Below are positions 1-7,357 of a stretch of 64,000 bases of DNA, one piece after another. Position numbers and translations under genes: made by a program. The notes under the pieces are model-generated. The model saw nothing but the letters and a program-made list of their open reading frames with translations. It did no database searches and was not told the origin of the DNA. The DNA comes from Desmospora profundinema. Lineage in GTDB: Bacteria; Bacillota; Bacilli; Thermoactinomycetales; DSM-45169. The stretch's first letter is position 1; each line of letters opens with the position of its first letter. The stretch is taken from positions 107,711 through 171,710 of the forward strand of contig NZ_JAVDQG010000008.1 in NCBI RefSeq assembly GCF_031454155.1, read 5' to 3'.

Positions 1-257
1 TGGCCGTTCCAGTCGTTGTCTAAATCATATTCAAAATAAACGGCTTTCCCAGAGTACTGATCGGCAATCTCTAAAGAGTGTACGAGTCCTTTTTTCAATT
101 CATCCTGATAAGCATTCAGATCGATGGTTTGAATCCGTTTTGCTTCGTTTTCGGTTGCCATTCGTGTACAGAGACTATGGTATTTGCGATCCATCTGTGT
201 CCAATCTTCAGTCCATAAGTCCTGTTGCATCTCTTGTAGGTAATGATAAATATTCAT
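1..257 (-). CDS. hypothetical protein, C-terminal part outside the window
   Basis: An open frame enters from the left edge and reads leftward from an ATG at 257-255. GGAGGAG at 263-269 precedes it with a 5-nt gap, a strong ribosome binding site. About 85 codons are visible and all are open. The protein begins MNIYHYLQEMQQDLWTEDW and is rich in D, E, K and Q with no hydrophobic segment, so a soluble cytoplasmic protein is likely. I do not recognise a family. It diverges from thiT, with about 100 nt between the two starts. Confidence 0.7.
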   Translation of the reverse strand, partial: MNIYHYLQEMQQDLWTEDWTQMDRKYHSLCTRMATENEAKRIQTIDLNAYQDELKKGLVHSLEIADQYSGKAVYFEYDLDNDWNG

Positions 258-357
258 TCAAACTCCTCCGATCAAGAAAGTACGGTTCTTGCTTGGGTTT
301 TGTCGGAATAGGGAATCCTTACTTATATAACCACCATCTCATAAAGGGGGGACGGTT

Positions 358-906
358 GTGTCGCAACGTCCACTGATTGTCTTATTGGAAATCGCCATGA
401 TCGCCGGAATCGCCCTTATCCTTAATAATGTGATCGCGATCAAGCTGTGGCCCCAGGGCGGGTCCATCAGTCTCGTGATGGTACCCATCGTCATCCTGGC
501 CTTTCGGCGCGGATGGGGGGCAGGAGTGCTCGCCGGTTTGATAGTCGGCTTGTTGGACCTGATGATCGCTCCGTATATCGTCCATCCGGCTCAGGTAGTG
601 CTGGATTATCCCTTGGCGTTTGCCGCCCTGGGAATGGCCGGGGTGGTGAAGCTGAAGGAAGCGCCGCTGAAAGACCAATTGGGTCTGATTGCCATGGCCG
701 TCACTTTCGCGGGAGCGTTGCGCTTGGCTGCCCATTTCACCTCCGGGGTGATTTGGTTCGGTCAGTACGCGCCCGAAGGGTTTTCCCCGGTTCTCTATTC
801 CCTCGCCTACAATGCGTCCTATATCGTTCCGGATATCCTTCTCTCCATCCTGGTGATGGTGGTGCTCGTCACCAAGGCGCCGCAGCTGGTGACCCGCCCC
901 CAATGA
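358..906 (+). CDS. thiT: ThiT-type thiamine transporter S component (ECF family)
   Basis: A 182-residue, very hydrophobic protein with about six membrane segments, the usual size for the thiamine-binding S component that works with the shared EcfA/A'/T energising module. The N-terminal part has the family pattern around NNVIAIKLWPQGGSISLVM and FRRG, and the end has YNASYIVPD, with aromatic residues of the kind that bind thiamine. GTG start at 358 follows GGGGGG at 345-350. It overlaps thiN by 4 bp (ATGA), so uptake and pyrophosphorylation of thiamine are translationally coupled. The 100-nt upstream region shows no TPP riboswitch, which is notable for a thiamine gene. Confidence 0.85.
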   Translation: MSQRPLIVLLEIAMIAGIALILNNVIAIKLWPQGGSISLVMVPIVILAFRRGWGAGVLAGLIVGLLDLMIAPYIVHPAQVVLDYPLAFAALGMAGVVKLKEAPLKDQLGLIAMAVTFAGALRLAAHFTSGVIWFGQYAPEGFSPVLYSLAYNASYIVPDILLSILVMVVLVTKAPQLVTRPQ

Positions 907-1550
907 CCGCCCGGGTGGTGATTGTGGCGGGAGGAGGATTTTCCGAGGAGGATCTGGCCCTGCTTCAGCCCGGTGACTTTCTGATCGGGGTTGACGGCGG
1001 GGCCGTCCGTCTGTTGGAGGCGGGACGGGTTCCGCACGTGGCCGTCGGCGATTTCGATACGGCGGGTCCGGCGGAGCAGCGGAAACTGGAAGAAAGGGGA
1101 GTCCACGTACACCCCCTTCCCGCTGCCAAGGATGTCACCGACACTCATGAGGCCGTCGACCGTGCACTAAAGCTTCACCCCCGGGAGATCCTTCTCTTGG
1201 GGGGACTGGGTGGGTCCCGATTCGACCATGCCCTGGCCAATCTGTTCCTGCTGGAATGGATGGATGCGGCCGGGGTGGCCGGCATCCTCCAAAACGCCCA
1301 CAACCGGATCCGTCTCCACACCGGCGGTGTGATGACGGTGAAGGCTTCTCCGTTCCCTTATGTTTCCCTGCTGGCCCTTACGGACCGCGCCGAAGGCGTC
1401 ACTCTGGAAGGATTCCGTTATCCCTTGGAAGAGGCGGTACTTATTCGGGAGGTTCCCCTCGGTGTCAGCAACGAGCTGGCAGCGGAGGAGGGGCGCATCC
1501 GAGTCCGTTCCGGAAAGCTGCTGGTAATCGAAAGCAGGGACCGGCCTTGA
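903..1550 (+). CDS. thiN: thiamine pyrophosphokinase
   Basis: 215 residues. Transfers pyrophosphate from ATP to thiamine to make TPP. The family's N-terminal half shows GVDGGAVRLLEAG and VGDFDT, then KDVTDTHEAVDRAL and GGLGGSRFDHALANL, the nucleotide and thiamine binding motifs. The C-terminal beta-rich domain ends with GVSNEL near residue 190. The frame is open upstream to 447 inside thiT, but the ATG at 903 matches family starts and overlaps the thiT stop. Neighbouring ThiT supplies the substrate. In Bacillus thiN also lies next to spoVM. Confidence 0.92.
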   Translation: MTARVVIVAGGGFSEEDLALLQPGDFLIGVDGGAVRLLEAGRVPHVAVGDFDTAGPAEQRKLEERGVHVHPLPAAKDVTDTHEAVDRALKLHPREILLLGGLGGSRFDHALANLFLLEWMDAAGVAGILQNAHNRIRLHTGGVMTVKASPFPYVSLLALTDRAEGVTLEGFRYPLEEAVLIREVPLGVSNELAAEEGRIRVRSGKLLVIESRDRP

Positions 1551-1574
1551 TTCTGCTTGGGGTTGCAGTTCTAG

Positions 1575-1624
1575 GCACGCTTCACCTCCTATAGAATATA
1601 AATAAGTGACCGGGTGAAGCGCGC
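1575..1624. repeat. inverted repeat upstream of spoVM
   Basis: GCACGCTTCACC (1575-1586) pairs with GGTGAAGCGCGC (1613-1624) with one mismatch, enclosing an AT-rich loop of 26 nt. No T-tract follows, so it is not a typical terminator for thiN. It may be an operator or an RNA hairpin in the spoVM leader. Confidence 0.5.
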
Positions 1625-1655
1625 TTTATACCGACAGGGTGAAGGAGGGATCGGG

Positions 1656-1736
1656 GTGAAATTTTACACCATCAAGCTCCCAAAGTTCCTAGGAGGGATG
1701 GTTAAAGCCTTGCTGGGTGTCTTCCATAAGAAATGA
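1656..1736 (+). CDS. spoVM: stage V sporulation protein SpoVM
   Basis: A 26-codon gene starting with GTG at 1656. The peptide begins MKFYTIKLPKFLGG and ends LLGVFHKK, nearly the same as Bacillus subtilis SpoVM. SpoVM is an amphipathic helix that recognises the convex membrane of the forespore and anchors SpoIVA and the coat basement layer, and it is a substrate or inhibitor of FtsH. GAAGGAGGGA at 1641-1650 is a very strong ribosome binding site. Position between thiN and rpmB is the same as in Bacillus. Its presence shows that the organism makes endospores. Confidence 0.95.
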   Translation: MKFYTIKLPKFLGGMVKALLGVFHKK

Positions 1737-1841
1737 CCACCGCGAGGGAGCCGATGGAACAAGGAGTGGGACGGAAACGGACTGATCCATCATCCCTATA
1801 CTGATCGCCTGGGGGACCGGGCGGTTGTCGCATTTGCATGC

Positions 1842-1874
1842 AAAAAAAGCGCCCGCCGATGCGGACGCTTTTTT
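1842..1874. terminator. bidirectional terminator between spoVM and rpmB
   Basis: A-tract, then GCG-c-CCGC / GCGG-a-CGC stem with a CGAT loop, then a T-tract. It can end spoVM on the plus strand and rpmB on the minus strand. Confidence 0.85.
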
Positions 1875-1894
1875 CGTTTTACCAACCCGTCGCT

Positions 1895-2083
1895 TCAGAC
1901 GCGGGTTACTTTGCCCGATTTCAGGGCTTTCGTGCTGACGTAGACGCGTTTGGGCTTGCCGTCCACCAGGATGCGCACCTTTTGGACGTTGGCGCCCCAT
2001 TTGCGGCGGTTTTTCCGGTTGGAGTGGCTCACCTTGTTGCCTGCGTGGCCCTCTTTGCCGGTGATGTAGCAACGACGTGCCAT
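1895..2083 (-). CDS. rpmB: 50S ribosomal protein L28
   Basis: 62 residues, the exact length of Bacillus L28. It begins [16 protein letters not shown] and carries [20 protein letters not shown] and ends [10 protein letters not shown]. Structural component of the large subunit. Only one cysteine is present, so this is the zinc-free form. Start ATG at 2083 with GGAGGAGGTGG upstream. It is divergent from asp23 as in Bacillus and has its own promoter about 135 nt upstream. Confidence 0.96.
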   Translation of the reverse strand: MARRCYITGKEGHAGNKVSHSNRKNRRKWGANVQKVRILVDGKPKRVYVSTKALKSGKVTRV

Positions 2084-2246
2084 GTTCCCCACCTCCTCCG
2101 CTGTGTCTCGGGAGAACAAAAGTGAAACCCGGCTTCCGGTAAGGGAAGGATCCGGGTTGCTGCTTTCCCCGTTAATCCCGGCAAAAGGCCGGGATCCTGG
2201 CGACAAAATACTCAACCATTTTAGCATACCTCCCATCTCCTTGCAA
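2084..2246 (-). promoter_or_regulatory. rpmB promoter and structured leader
   Basis: On the minus strand TTGCAA (2246-2241), 17 nt, TAAAAT (2223-2218) fits a sigma-A promoter. The roughly 125-nt leader that follows contains hairpins, for example CCCGGC/GCCGGG near 2170-2190 and ACCCGG/CCGGGT around 2127-2157. Autoregulation by L28 is possible but is inference only. Confidence 0.6.
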
Positions 2247-2381
2247 GAAAAGGAACCCTTCGGTATGATGGTTGTGTCACCGTTCATCTGGGGAAGATAG
2301 GGGCGAATGGGGAAGCGCGGCCAACCGCTGGGCCGTACCGGTCCGCTAAACCCGCATGACGAGGGCATCGCTCCCTGACTC

Positions 2382-2410
2382 TTGCCGGATGGCTGAACCA
2401 TCCCTATACT
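2382..2410 (+). promoter_or_regulatory. sigma-A promoter for the asp23-fakA leader
   Basis: TTGCCG at 2382-2387, 17-nt spacer, TATACT at 2405-2410. Transcription would start near 2416, giving a leader of about 230 nt before asp23. Confidence 0.7.
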
Positions 2411-2415
2411 AGGAA

Positions 2416-2575
2416 TAAGAGTGAAGCGGCACCTACATAAGGCGTAACGTTCAGCCTATGGCCTGTCTGGATCGTCATTTTCACGAGAACGCGGGAGGGT
2501 TGGTATGCCTTTGGTTTGCTATTTACACTCTTAGCAACGACCGAAGACAGCCGCATCCACCCGAGGTCTCCCATC
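2416..2575 (+). ncRNA. candidate structured leader RNA or small RNA upstream of asp23
   Basis: Between the promoter at 2382-2410 and asp23 the sequence can fold into a branched RNA. The outer stem is GTGaaGCGGC (2421-2430) with GCCGCatcCAC (2550-2560). A hairpin CATA-a-GGC/GCCTATG spans 2436-2460. CTGTCT (2463-2468) pairs with AGACAG (2545-2550), and TTGCTA (2516-2521) with TAGCAA (2532-2537). An alternative stem GGGAG (2493-2497)/CTCCC (2568-2572) would compete. No T-tract terminator is seen before asp23, so a cis-acting leader is favoured over a free sRNA. 6S RNA or a decayed repeat (see the dispersed repeat family) are alternatives. Confidence 0.4.
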
Positions 2576-2644
2576 TAACCGTTATATCAGACATGTCTTA
2601 GCGGGCGTTGATGCCCAAGCGAGGAACCTCTTCAAGGAGGAATC

Positions 2645-3013
2645 ATGATGACTTTGGATGTATCCACGAATTACGGTGAAATCGAAGTATCCGACGAAGT
2701 GATCGCTACTGTTGCCGGTGTGGCAGCCCTGGACTGCTACGGACTGGTGGGGATGGCATCCCGCAAGCAACTGAAGGATGGAATCGCCGAGCTCTTGGGG
2801 CGCGAAAACTGGAGCAGAGGCATTGAGGTCCGTACGGTGGACGATCAGATGGAAATCGACATGCACATCATTGTCAGTTACGGAACCAAAATTTCCGAAG
2901 TGGCTCACAATGTGCAGTCCAAAGTGAAGTACACCTTGAATCAGATGATTGGGTTAAAAGTGACGCGAGTCAATATTTTTGTCCAAGGGGTTCGGCTGTT
3001 GAACGAAGACTAA
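2645..3013 (+). CDS. yloU: Asp23/Gls24 family envelope stress response protein (YloU)
   Basis: 122 residues, with the Asp23 fold: an N-terminal stretch YGEIEVSDEVIATVAGVAAL, then GLVGMAS, a central VDLHI-like strand and an end reading VNIFVQGVRLLNED. Members are small membrane-associated or DUF322 proteins. In Firmicutes they lie just upstream of fakA. AAGGAGG at 2634-2640 precedes tandem ATGs at 2645 and 2648; the second has the better spacing. The next gene starts 15 nt downstream, so the two are cotranscribed. Preceded by the structured leader described separately. Confidence 0.9.
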   Translation: MMTLDVSTNYGEIEVSDEVIATVAGVAALDCYGLVGMASRKQLKDGIAELLGRENWSRGIEVRTVDDQMEIDMHIIVSYGTKISEVAHNVQSKVKYTLNQMIGLKVTRVNIFVQGVRLLNED

Positions 3014-3027
3014 GGGGGACCACACTG

Positions 3028-4734
3028 TTGGCACAACAGATTGACGCAATCTTATTTACACAAATGATCCGGGCGGGTGCCGAACGGCTAAACGGCAATG
3101 TGGACTCGGTCAACGCCCTCAACGTCTTCCCGGTTCCGGATGGTGATACGGGAACCAACATGAACCTGACCCTGACCTCGGGCGTAAAAGAACTGGAAAA
3201 GAAAGCGGCTGCGGGTTCTGCCCATGTGGGCCAATTGGCTGAGGCTTTTTCCAAGGGGCTGCTGATGGGGGCGCGGGGAAACTCGGGGGTCATTTTGTCC
3301 CAGCTGTTCCGCGGATTCGGCAAAGGGGTGGCCCATGAAGAGAGTCTGACTCCCCGGCAGTTTGTCGACGGGTTGAAGCGGGGGGTTGAAACCGCTTACA
3401 AAGCGGTGATTAAGCCGGTGGAGGGAACCGTATTGACGGTGGCTCGGGAAGCGGCAGACAAAGGAGTATCCCGCGCCCGTCAGACCGATGATGTAGCGGT
3501 GGTTATGGAAGCGGTCCTGGAAGAGGCCCGCGTTTCGTTGAACAAGACACCAACGTTGTTGCCAGTGTTGGCCCAGGCCAACGTGGTGGATGCCGGAGGG
3601 CAAGGTCTTTTACTAATTTATGAGGGTTTTTATGCTGCCCTGACGGGAGAAGAAATTTCCTATAGTGTGATCGATGCCACCCGCACACCGGATTTGGAGA
3701 CCCTGGGCAGGATCGCTCATGAGCAAAATGCCCAAGCCCACTTTGATACATCGGAGATTGAACACGGCTACTGCACGGAATTCATGGTGAAGCTGACCGG
3801 GGAAAAGGTTCGGAAAAACCCCTTCGACGAGGAACAATTCCGTGCCGATATGGGCCGATTTGGAGACTCCCTGCTGGTGGTGGCAGATGATGATTTGGTC
3901 AAAGTGCACATTCATGCGGAACATCCCGGGGAAACCCTTACATTTGCCCAGCGATTCGGGGATCTGACCGGCATTAAAATTGAAAACATGCGGGAACAGC
4001 ATACCACCATCCTGGAACAAGGAGGGAGGGCGCATGCTGCACCGGCAGCAGTCGCACCGGAAGCATCCCGTTCGATCAAGCCCTTCGGGATCGTGGCCGT
4101 AGCCGCTGGTGACGGAATTGCCGACATCTTCAGCAGCTTGGCGGTGGATGAAGTCATCCAAGGCGGGCAAACGATGAACCCCAGTACGGAGGAGTTGGTG
4201 CAGGCGGTAAAACGGATTCACGCCAACCATGTATTCATCCTGCCCAATAATAAAAACATCATTCTGACGGCGGAACAGGTAGCCGACCTGGTGGAAGTGC
4301 CGGTAACGGTATTGCCCACTCGTACCATTCCGCAAGGGTTGGCTGCGTTACTGGCCTTTAATGAGGAGTCCGAAGCGGAGGAAAATCGGGAACGGATGAT
4401 GGAAAGCGTTCATGGAGTCCGTTCCGGGGAAGTGACCTACGCGGTACGAGATTCCAAGTATGAGGGCGGCACCATTAAAGAAGGGGACTTCCTGGGAATC
4501 CAGGAGGGTAAGATCCAAACGGTGGGCGACAACCTGATCGAGACTTCTCAACATCTGCTCGCCCAGATGTTATCCGACGGGGCGGACGTGGTAACCATCC
4601 TCTATGGAAAAGACGTTACCGATTCCCAGGTAAAAGCGTTGACCGATTTCCTGAAACAACGCCATCCCGAGGTGGAATGTGAAGTGCACGATGGAGGACA
4701 ACCGCTCTACTTTTTCCTATTCTCTGTCGAATAA
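3028..4734 (+). CDS. fakA: fatty acid kinase catalytic subunit FakA (YloV, DAK2 domain)
   Basis: 568 residues. Phosphorylates a fatty acid held by FakB, giving acyl phosphate for PlsX/PlsY and phospholipid synthesis. Residues 1-200 form the DAK2 kinase domain with the nucleotide/metal motif DGDTGTNM at 38-45 and ARGNSGVILSQ near 85. The middle and C-terminal DegV-like regions (about 220-568) follow, with LPNNKNIILTAEQ near 400. TTG start at 3028 is preceded by AAGGGGGACC. The neighbouring downstream gene is a DegV/FakB protein, its normal partner, only 21 nt away. Confidence 0.92.
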   Translation: MAQQIDAILFTQMIRAGAERLNGNVDSVNALNVFPVPDGDTGTNMNLTLTSGVKELEKKAAAGSAHVGQLAEAFSKGLLMGARGNSGVILSQLFRGFGKGVAHEESLTPRQFVDGLKRGVETAYKAVIKPVEGTVLTVAREAADKGVSRARQTDDVAVVMEAVLEEARVSLNKTPTLLPVLAQANVVDAGGQGLLLIYEGFYAALTGEEISYSVIDATRTPDLETLGRIAHEQNAQAHFDTSEIEHGYCTEFMVKLTGEKVRKNPFDEEQFRADMGRFGDSLLVVADDDLVKVHIHAEHPGETLTFAQRFGDLTGIKIENMREQHTTILEQGGRAHAAPAAVAPEASRSIKPFGIVAVAAGDGIADIFSSLAVDEVIQGGQTMNPSTEELVQAVKRIHANHVFILPNNKNIILTAEQVADLVEVPVTVLPTRTIPQGLAALLAFNEESEAEENRERMMESVHGVRSGEVTYAVRDSKYEGGTIKEGDFLGIQEGKIQTVGDNLIETSQHLLAQMLSDGADVVTILYGKDVTDSQVKALTDFLKQRHPEVECEVHDGGQPLYFFLFSVE

Positions 4735-4755
4735 CGGATATTCTGGGGGTGCCCT

Positions 4756-5613
4756 ATGGCTAAAGTACAGGTGATTACGGACAGCACGGCGGACATTCCG
4801 CGCCATTTGGTGGAAGAATTGAACATCTCGGTCGTTCCTCTGAAGGTTCATCTGGAGGGTACATCTTATTTGGATGGGGTGGATATTGGACCCCAGGAGT
4901 TTTATAAGAAGCTGAAGGAAGCCAAGGAACTGGCGACCACATCACAGCCCTCGCCGATCGACTTTGTGGAAGCGTACCGGGAAGCGGCTAAGGACGGCGA
5001 AACGGATATTCTCTCCATCCATCTCTCTTCCGCCGTCAGTGGAACCTACCAATCCGCACTGTTGGCCCAGTCGATGGTGGAAGATGAGTTTAAGGTGACG
5101 GTGATCGATTCCAGAGAAGCTTCCTACGCCATTGGAATCATCGTGGTGGAAGTAGCCAAAGCGGCCAAAGAAGGGAAATCGCTGGATGAATGCGTCGCCA
5201 TCGCGCAGGAGATCCGTGAGAACATCCAGGTCTATTTTCTGGTGGACTCCCTGGATTACCTGCAAAAAGGCGGCCGGATTGGGAAAGCTTCCGCCATGGT
5301 GGGCTCACTCCTCAACATCAAACCGATCCTTTCCATCAGTGAGGAAGGAGAGGTTTATCCCGTGGACAAAGTACGCGGTAAAAATAAAGCGACTGCCCGT
5401 ATTTTTGAGATGTTGAAGGAAAGCTCTCCCAAAGGAGCGCGTTTAGGCGCCATCGTATACACCGACAATCGGGAAGAAGGGGAACGCTGGGCGGAGCAGA
5501 TGAAAGAAACGTTCCAGCTAAGCGATGTGGTGATGGCCGAGATCGGTGCAGTGATCGGTACTCATGTGGGGCCGGGAACCATCGCGACCATCCTCGTCCC
5601 CAACCGCGACTGA
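4756..5613 (+). CDS. DegV family fatty acid-binding protein (FakB type)
   Basis: 285 residues. DegV proteins bind one fatty acid and present its carboxylate to FakA for phosphorylation. Seen in the sequence: the start VQVITDSTADIP, the loop TSQPSPIDF near residue 60, IHLSSAVSGTYQSA near 95, and DSREASYAIG near 120; these serines and threonines bind the carboxylate in the family. The C-terminal part has DYLQKGGRIGKA and ends with GTHVGPGT. Placed 21 nt after fakA. Fatty acid chain preference cannot be read from the sequence. Confidence 0.9.
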   Translation: MAKVQVITDSTADIPRHLVEELNISVVPLKVHLEGTSYLDGVDIGPQEFYKKLKEAKELATTSQPSPIDFVEAYREAAKDGETDILSIHLSSAVSGTYQSALLAQSMVEDEFKVTVIDSREASYAIGIIVVEVAKAAKEGKSLDECVAIAQEIRENIQVYFLVDSLDYLQKGGRIGKASAMVGSLLNIKPILSISEEGEVYPVDKVRGKNKATARIFEMLKESSPKGARLGAIVYTDNREEGERWAEQMKETFQLSDVVMAEIGAVIGTHVGPGTIATILVPNRD

Positions 5614-5650
5614 TGCCGGGGGTGGCGGATGAGAAAAGGAGGGAGGATAC

Positions 5651-6307
5651 ATGAAGTATCGTTCGGTTTTTGATATTATCGGTCCGGTCATGATTGGTCC
5701 CTCCAGTTCGCATACCGCCGGCGCGGCGCGGATCGGACGGGCGGCGCGGTCGCTTTTTGGACGAGAGCCGAAACGGGTGCGCATCATCTTGTACGGATCG
5801 TTTGCCAAAACCTATCGCGGGCATGGGACGGATATCGCCCTCGTCGGCGGCCTGCTTGATTTTGACACCCATGACGAACGAATGGTCCACTCCCTGGAAC
5901 TGGCGGAGAAGAAAGGGGTGGAAGTGGTGTTCATCGAGTCGGAGGAACGGACGGAACACCCCAACACGGCTCGTCTCTTTCTGGAAGACGACCAGGGCTC
6001 GCTGGAAGTGACGGGAGTGTCCATCGGAGGCGGAAAGATGGAGATCGTGGAGTTGAACGGCTTCGAACTGAAACTTTCCGGCAATGCCCCCGCCTTGCTG
6101 GTCACCCATCACGATCGATACGGGGCGATTGCGAAGGTGGCGACGGTACTGGCCGACCATCGGATCAATGTGGGCTATATGCAGGTATCCCGCAAGGAAA
6201 AAGGGTCGGAGGCCTTGATGATCATCGAGACCGACCAAGCGGTGGAAGAAAACGTTCAGGAAGCGATCGAACAGTTGCCGGACATCACCGGAGTGACGGT
6301 GATGTAA
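5651..6307 (+). CDS. sdaAB: L-serine ammonia-lyase, iron-sulfur-dependent, beta subunit
   Basis: 218 residues. With SdaAA it deaminates L-serine to pyruvate. The N-terminal domain has the family signature IGPVMIGPSSSHTAGAAR at residues 10-27. The C-terminal 70 residues form an ACT domain (ALLVTHHDRYGAIAKVATVL), probably for serine sensing. GGAGGG precedes the ATG at 5651. It is 37 nt after the DegV gene, and a strong hairpin terminator separates it from sdaAA. Confidence 0.93.
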   Translation: MKYRSVFDIIGPVMIGPSSSHTAGAARIGRAARSLFGREPKRVRIILYGSFAKTYRGHGTDIALVGGLLDFDTHDERMVHSLELAEKKGVEVVFIESEERTEHPNTARLFLEDDQGSLEVTGVSIGGGKMEIVELNGFELKLSGNAPALLVTHHDRYGAIAKVATVLADHRINVGYMQVSRKEKGSEALMIIETDQAVEENVQEAIEQLPDITGVTVM

Positions 6308-6312
6308 AACAG

Positions 6313-6356
6313 AAAAACCGCCGGAAGACGGGGTACCCCGCCTTCCGGCGGTTTTT
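6313..6356 (+). terminator. terminator between sdaAB and sdaAA
   Basis: AAAAACCGCCGGAAG pairs with CTTCCGGCGGTTTTT, with a second inner stem GGGG/CCCC. It is nearly symmetrical and should end the asp23-sdaAB transcript, so sdaAA either has its own promoter or is expressed by read-through. Confidence 0.9.
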
Positions 6357-6469
6357 CTGTGCCGAGGAGGAAGGCCGAGCAGGGGATGTGTTACAATAAT
6401 CGTGTATTCCCATTGTGGACAAAAGAAGGCGCTTTCATATCGGAAGCGAGGGATAAAGGAGCCGTGAAT

Positions 6470-7357
6470 ATGGATTTTCGTACGGTTGCGGAATTGGTGG
6501 AGCTGGCCGAAACCGAAGGGTTGTCCATCTCGGAAGTGATGATTCTGAAGGAGATGGAGACATTCGGAAGATCCCGTGAAGAAGTGTTCGGCCAGATGGA
6601 AGAGAATCTGAATGTAATGGAAAAGGCGGTTCAAAAGGGCTTGGAAGGGGTCCACTCCCAGAGCGGTTTGTCCGGGGGCGATGCGGAAAAAATCCGCCGT
6701 CATATGGAAAAGGCACCGGTGTTATTATCCGGAAAAGCCGTCCTGGACGCGGTCTCCCGTGCAACGGCGGTGTCGGAAACCAATGCAGCGATGGGGACGG
6801 TGGTCGCCACTCCCACAGCGGGTGCATGCGGGATCCTGCCGGGATGCGTGTTTAGTGCGGCGGAACGGTTGGGTTCCGACCGGGAAACGATGGTGCGGGC
6901 CTTGTTTGTCAGTGGGGCGATCGGATACTGTATTGCCAACAATGCTTTTATCTCGGGGGCGGCCGGCGGCTGTCAGGCGGAAGTGGGATCTGCGACAGCC
7001 ATGACTGCGGCGGCGATGGTGGAGATGGCGGGGGGGACCCCTGCCATGTCGGCGGAAGCCGTGGCGATCGCCTTAAAAAACATGCTGGGCTTGGTCTGTG
7101 ATCCCGTGGCCGGTCTGGTGGAAGCGCCTTGTGTGAAGCGGAATGCGATGGGGGGCGCAATCGCCATGGTGGCGGCGGATATGGCCATGGCTGGTGTAAA
7201 GAGCGTCATCCCCACCGATGAAGTGATCACCGCCATGTACCGCATCGGCCAGGATATGCCGAGCAGCTTGAAGGAAACGGCTTTGGGAGGGTTGGCGGCG
7301 ACCCCGACCGGGCGCGCGTTGGAGCGCAAAATATTCGGGAAGCCCCAAAACGGATGA
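6470..7357 (+). CDS. sdaAA: L-serine ammonia-lyase, iron-sulfur-dependent, alpha subunit
   Basis: 295 residues. Catalytic, [4Fe-4S]-binding subunit. Conserved cysteines are seen in TAGACGILPGC (near residue 120), and CDPVAGLVEAPC near residue 210. The frame is open back to 6359, but the ATG at 6470 has AAAGGAGC upstream and matches the family start MDFRTVAELVELAE. It overlaps recG by 4 bp. A terminator lies 110 nt upstream. A TTACAATAAT box at 6391 may be part of its promoter, but no good -35 is seen. Confidence 0.93.
   Translation: MDFRTVAELVELAETEGLSISEVMILKEMETFGRSREEVFGQMEENLNVMEKAVQKGLEGVHSQSGLSGGDAEKIRRHMEKAPVLLSGKAVLDAVSRATAVSETNAAMGTVVATPTAGACGILPGCVFSAAERLGSDRETMVRALFVSGAIGYCIANNAFISGAAGGCQAEVGSATAMTAAAMVEMAGGTPAMSAEAVAIALKNMLGLVCDPVAGLVEAPCVKRNAMGGAIAMVAADMAMAGVKSVIPTDEVITAMYRIGQDMPSSLKETALGGLAATPTGRALERKIFGKPQNG

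Noticed and set aside
258..357. Possible TPP riboswitch before thiT
   Set aside because: The conserved CUGAGA and related core elements are absent and the gap is too short.
447..902. Upstream extension of the thiN reading frame
   Set aside because: It lies inside thiT in another frame; the ATG at 903 with the 4-bp overlap fits the family start.
5336..6703. 455-codon minus-strand frame opposite sdaAB
   Set aside because: Antisense shadow of a GC-rich conserved gene; His/Arg-rich composition and no ribosome binding site.
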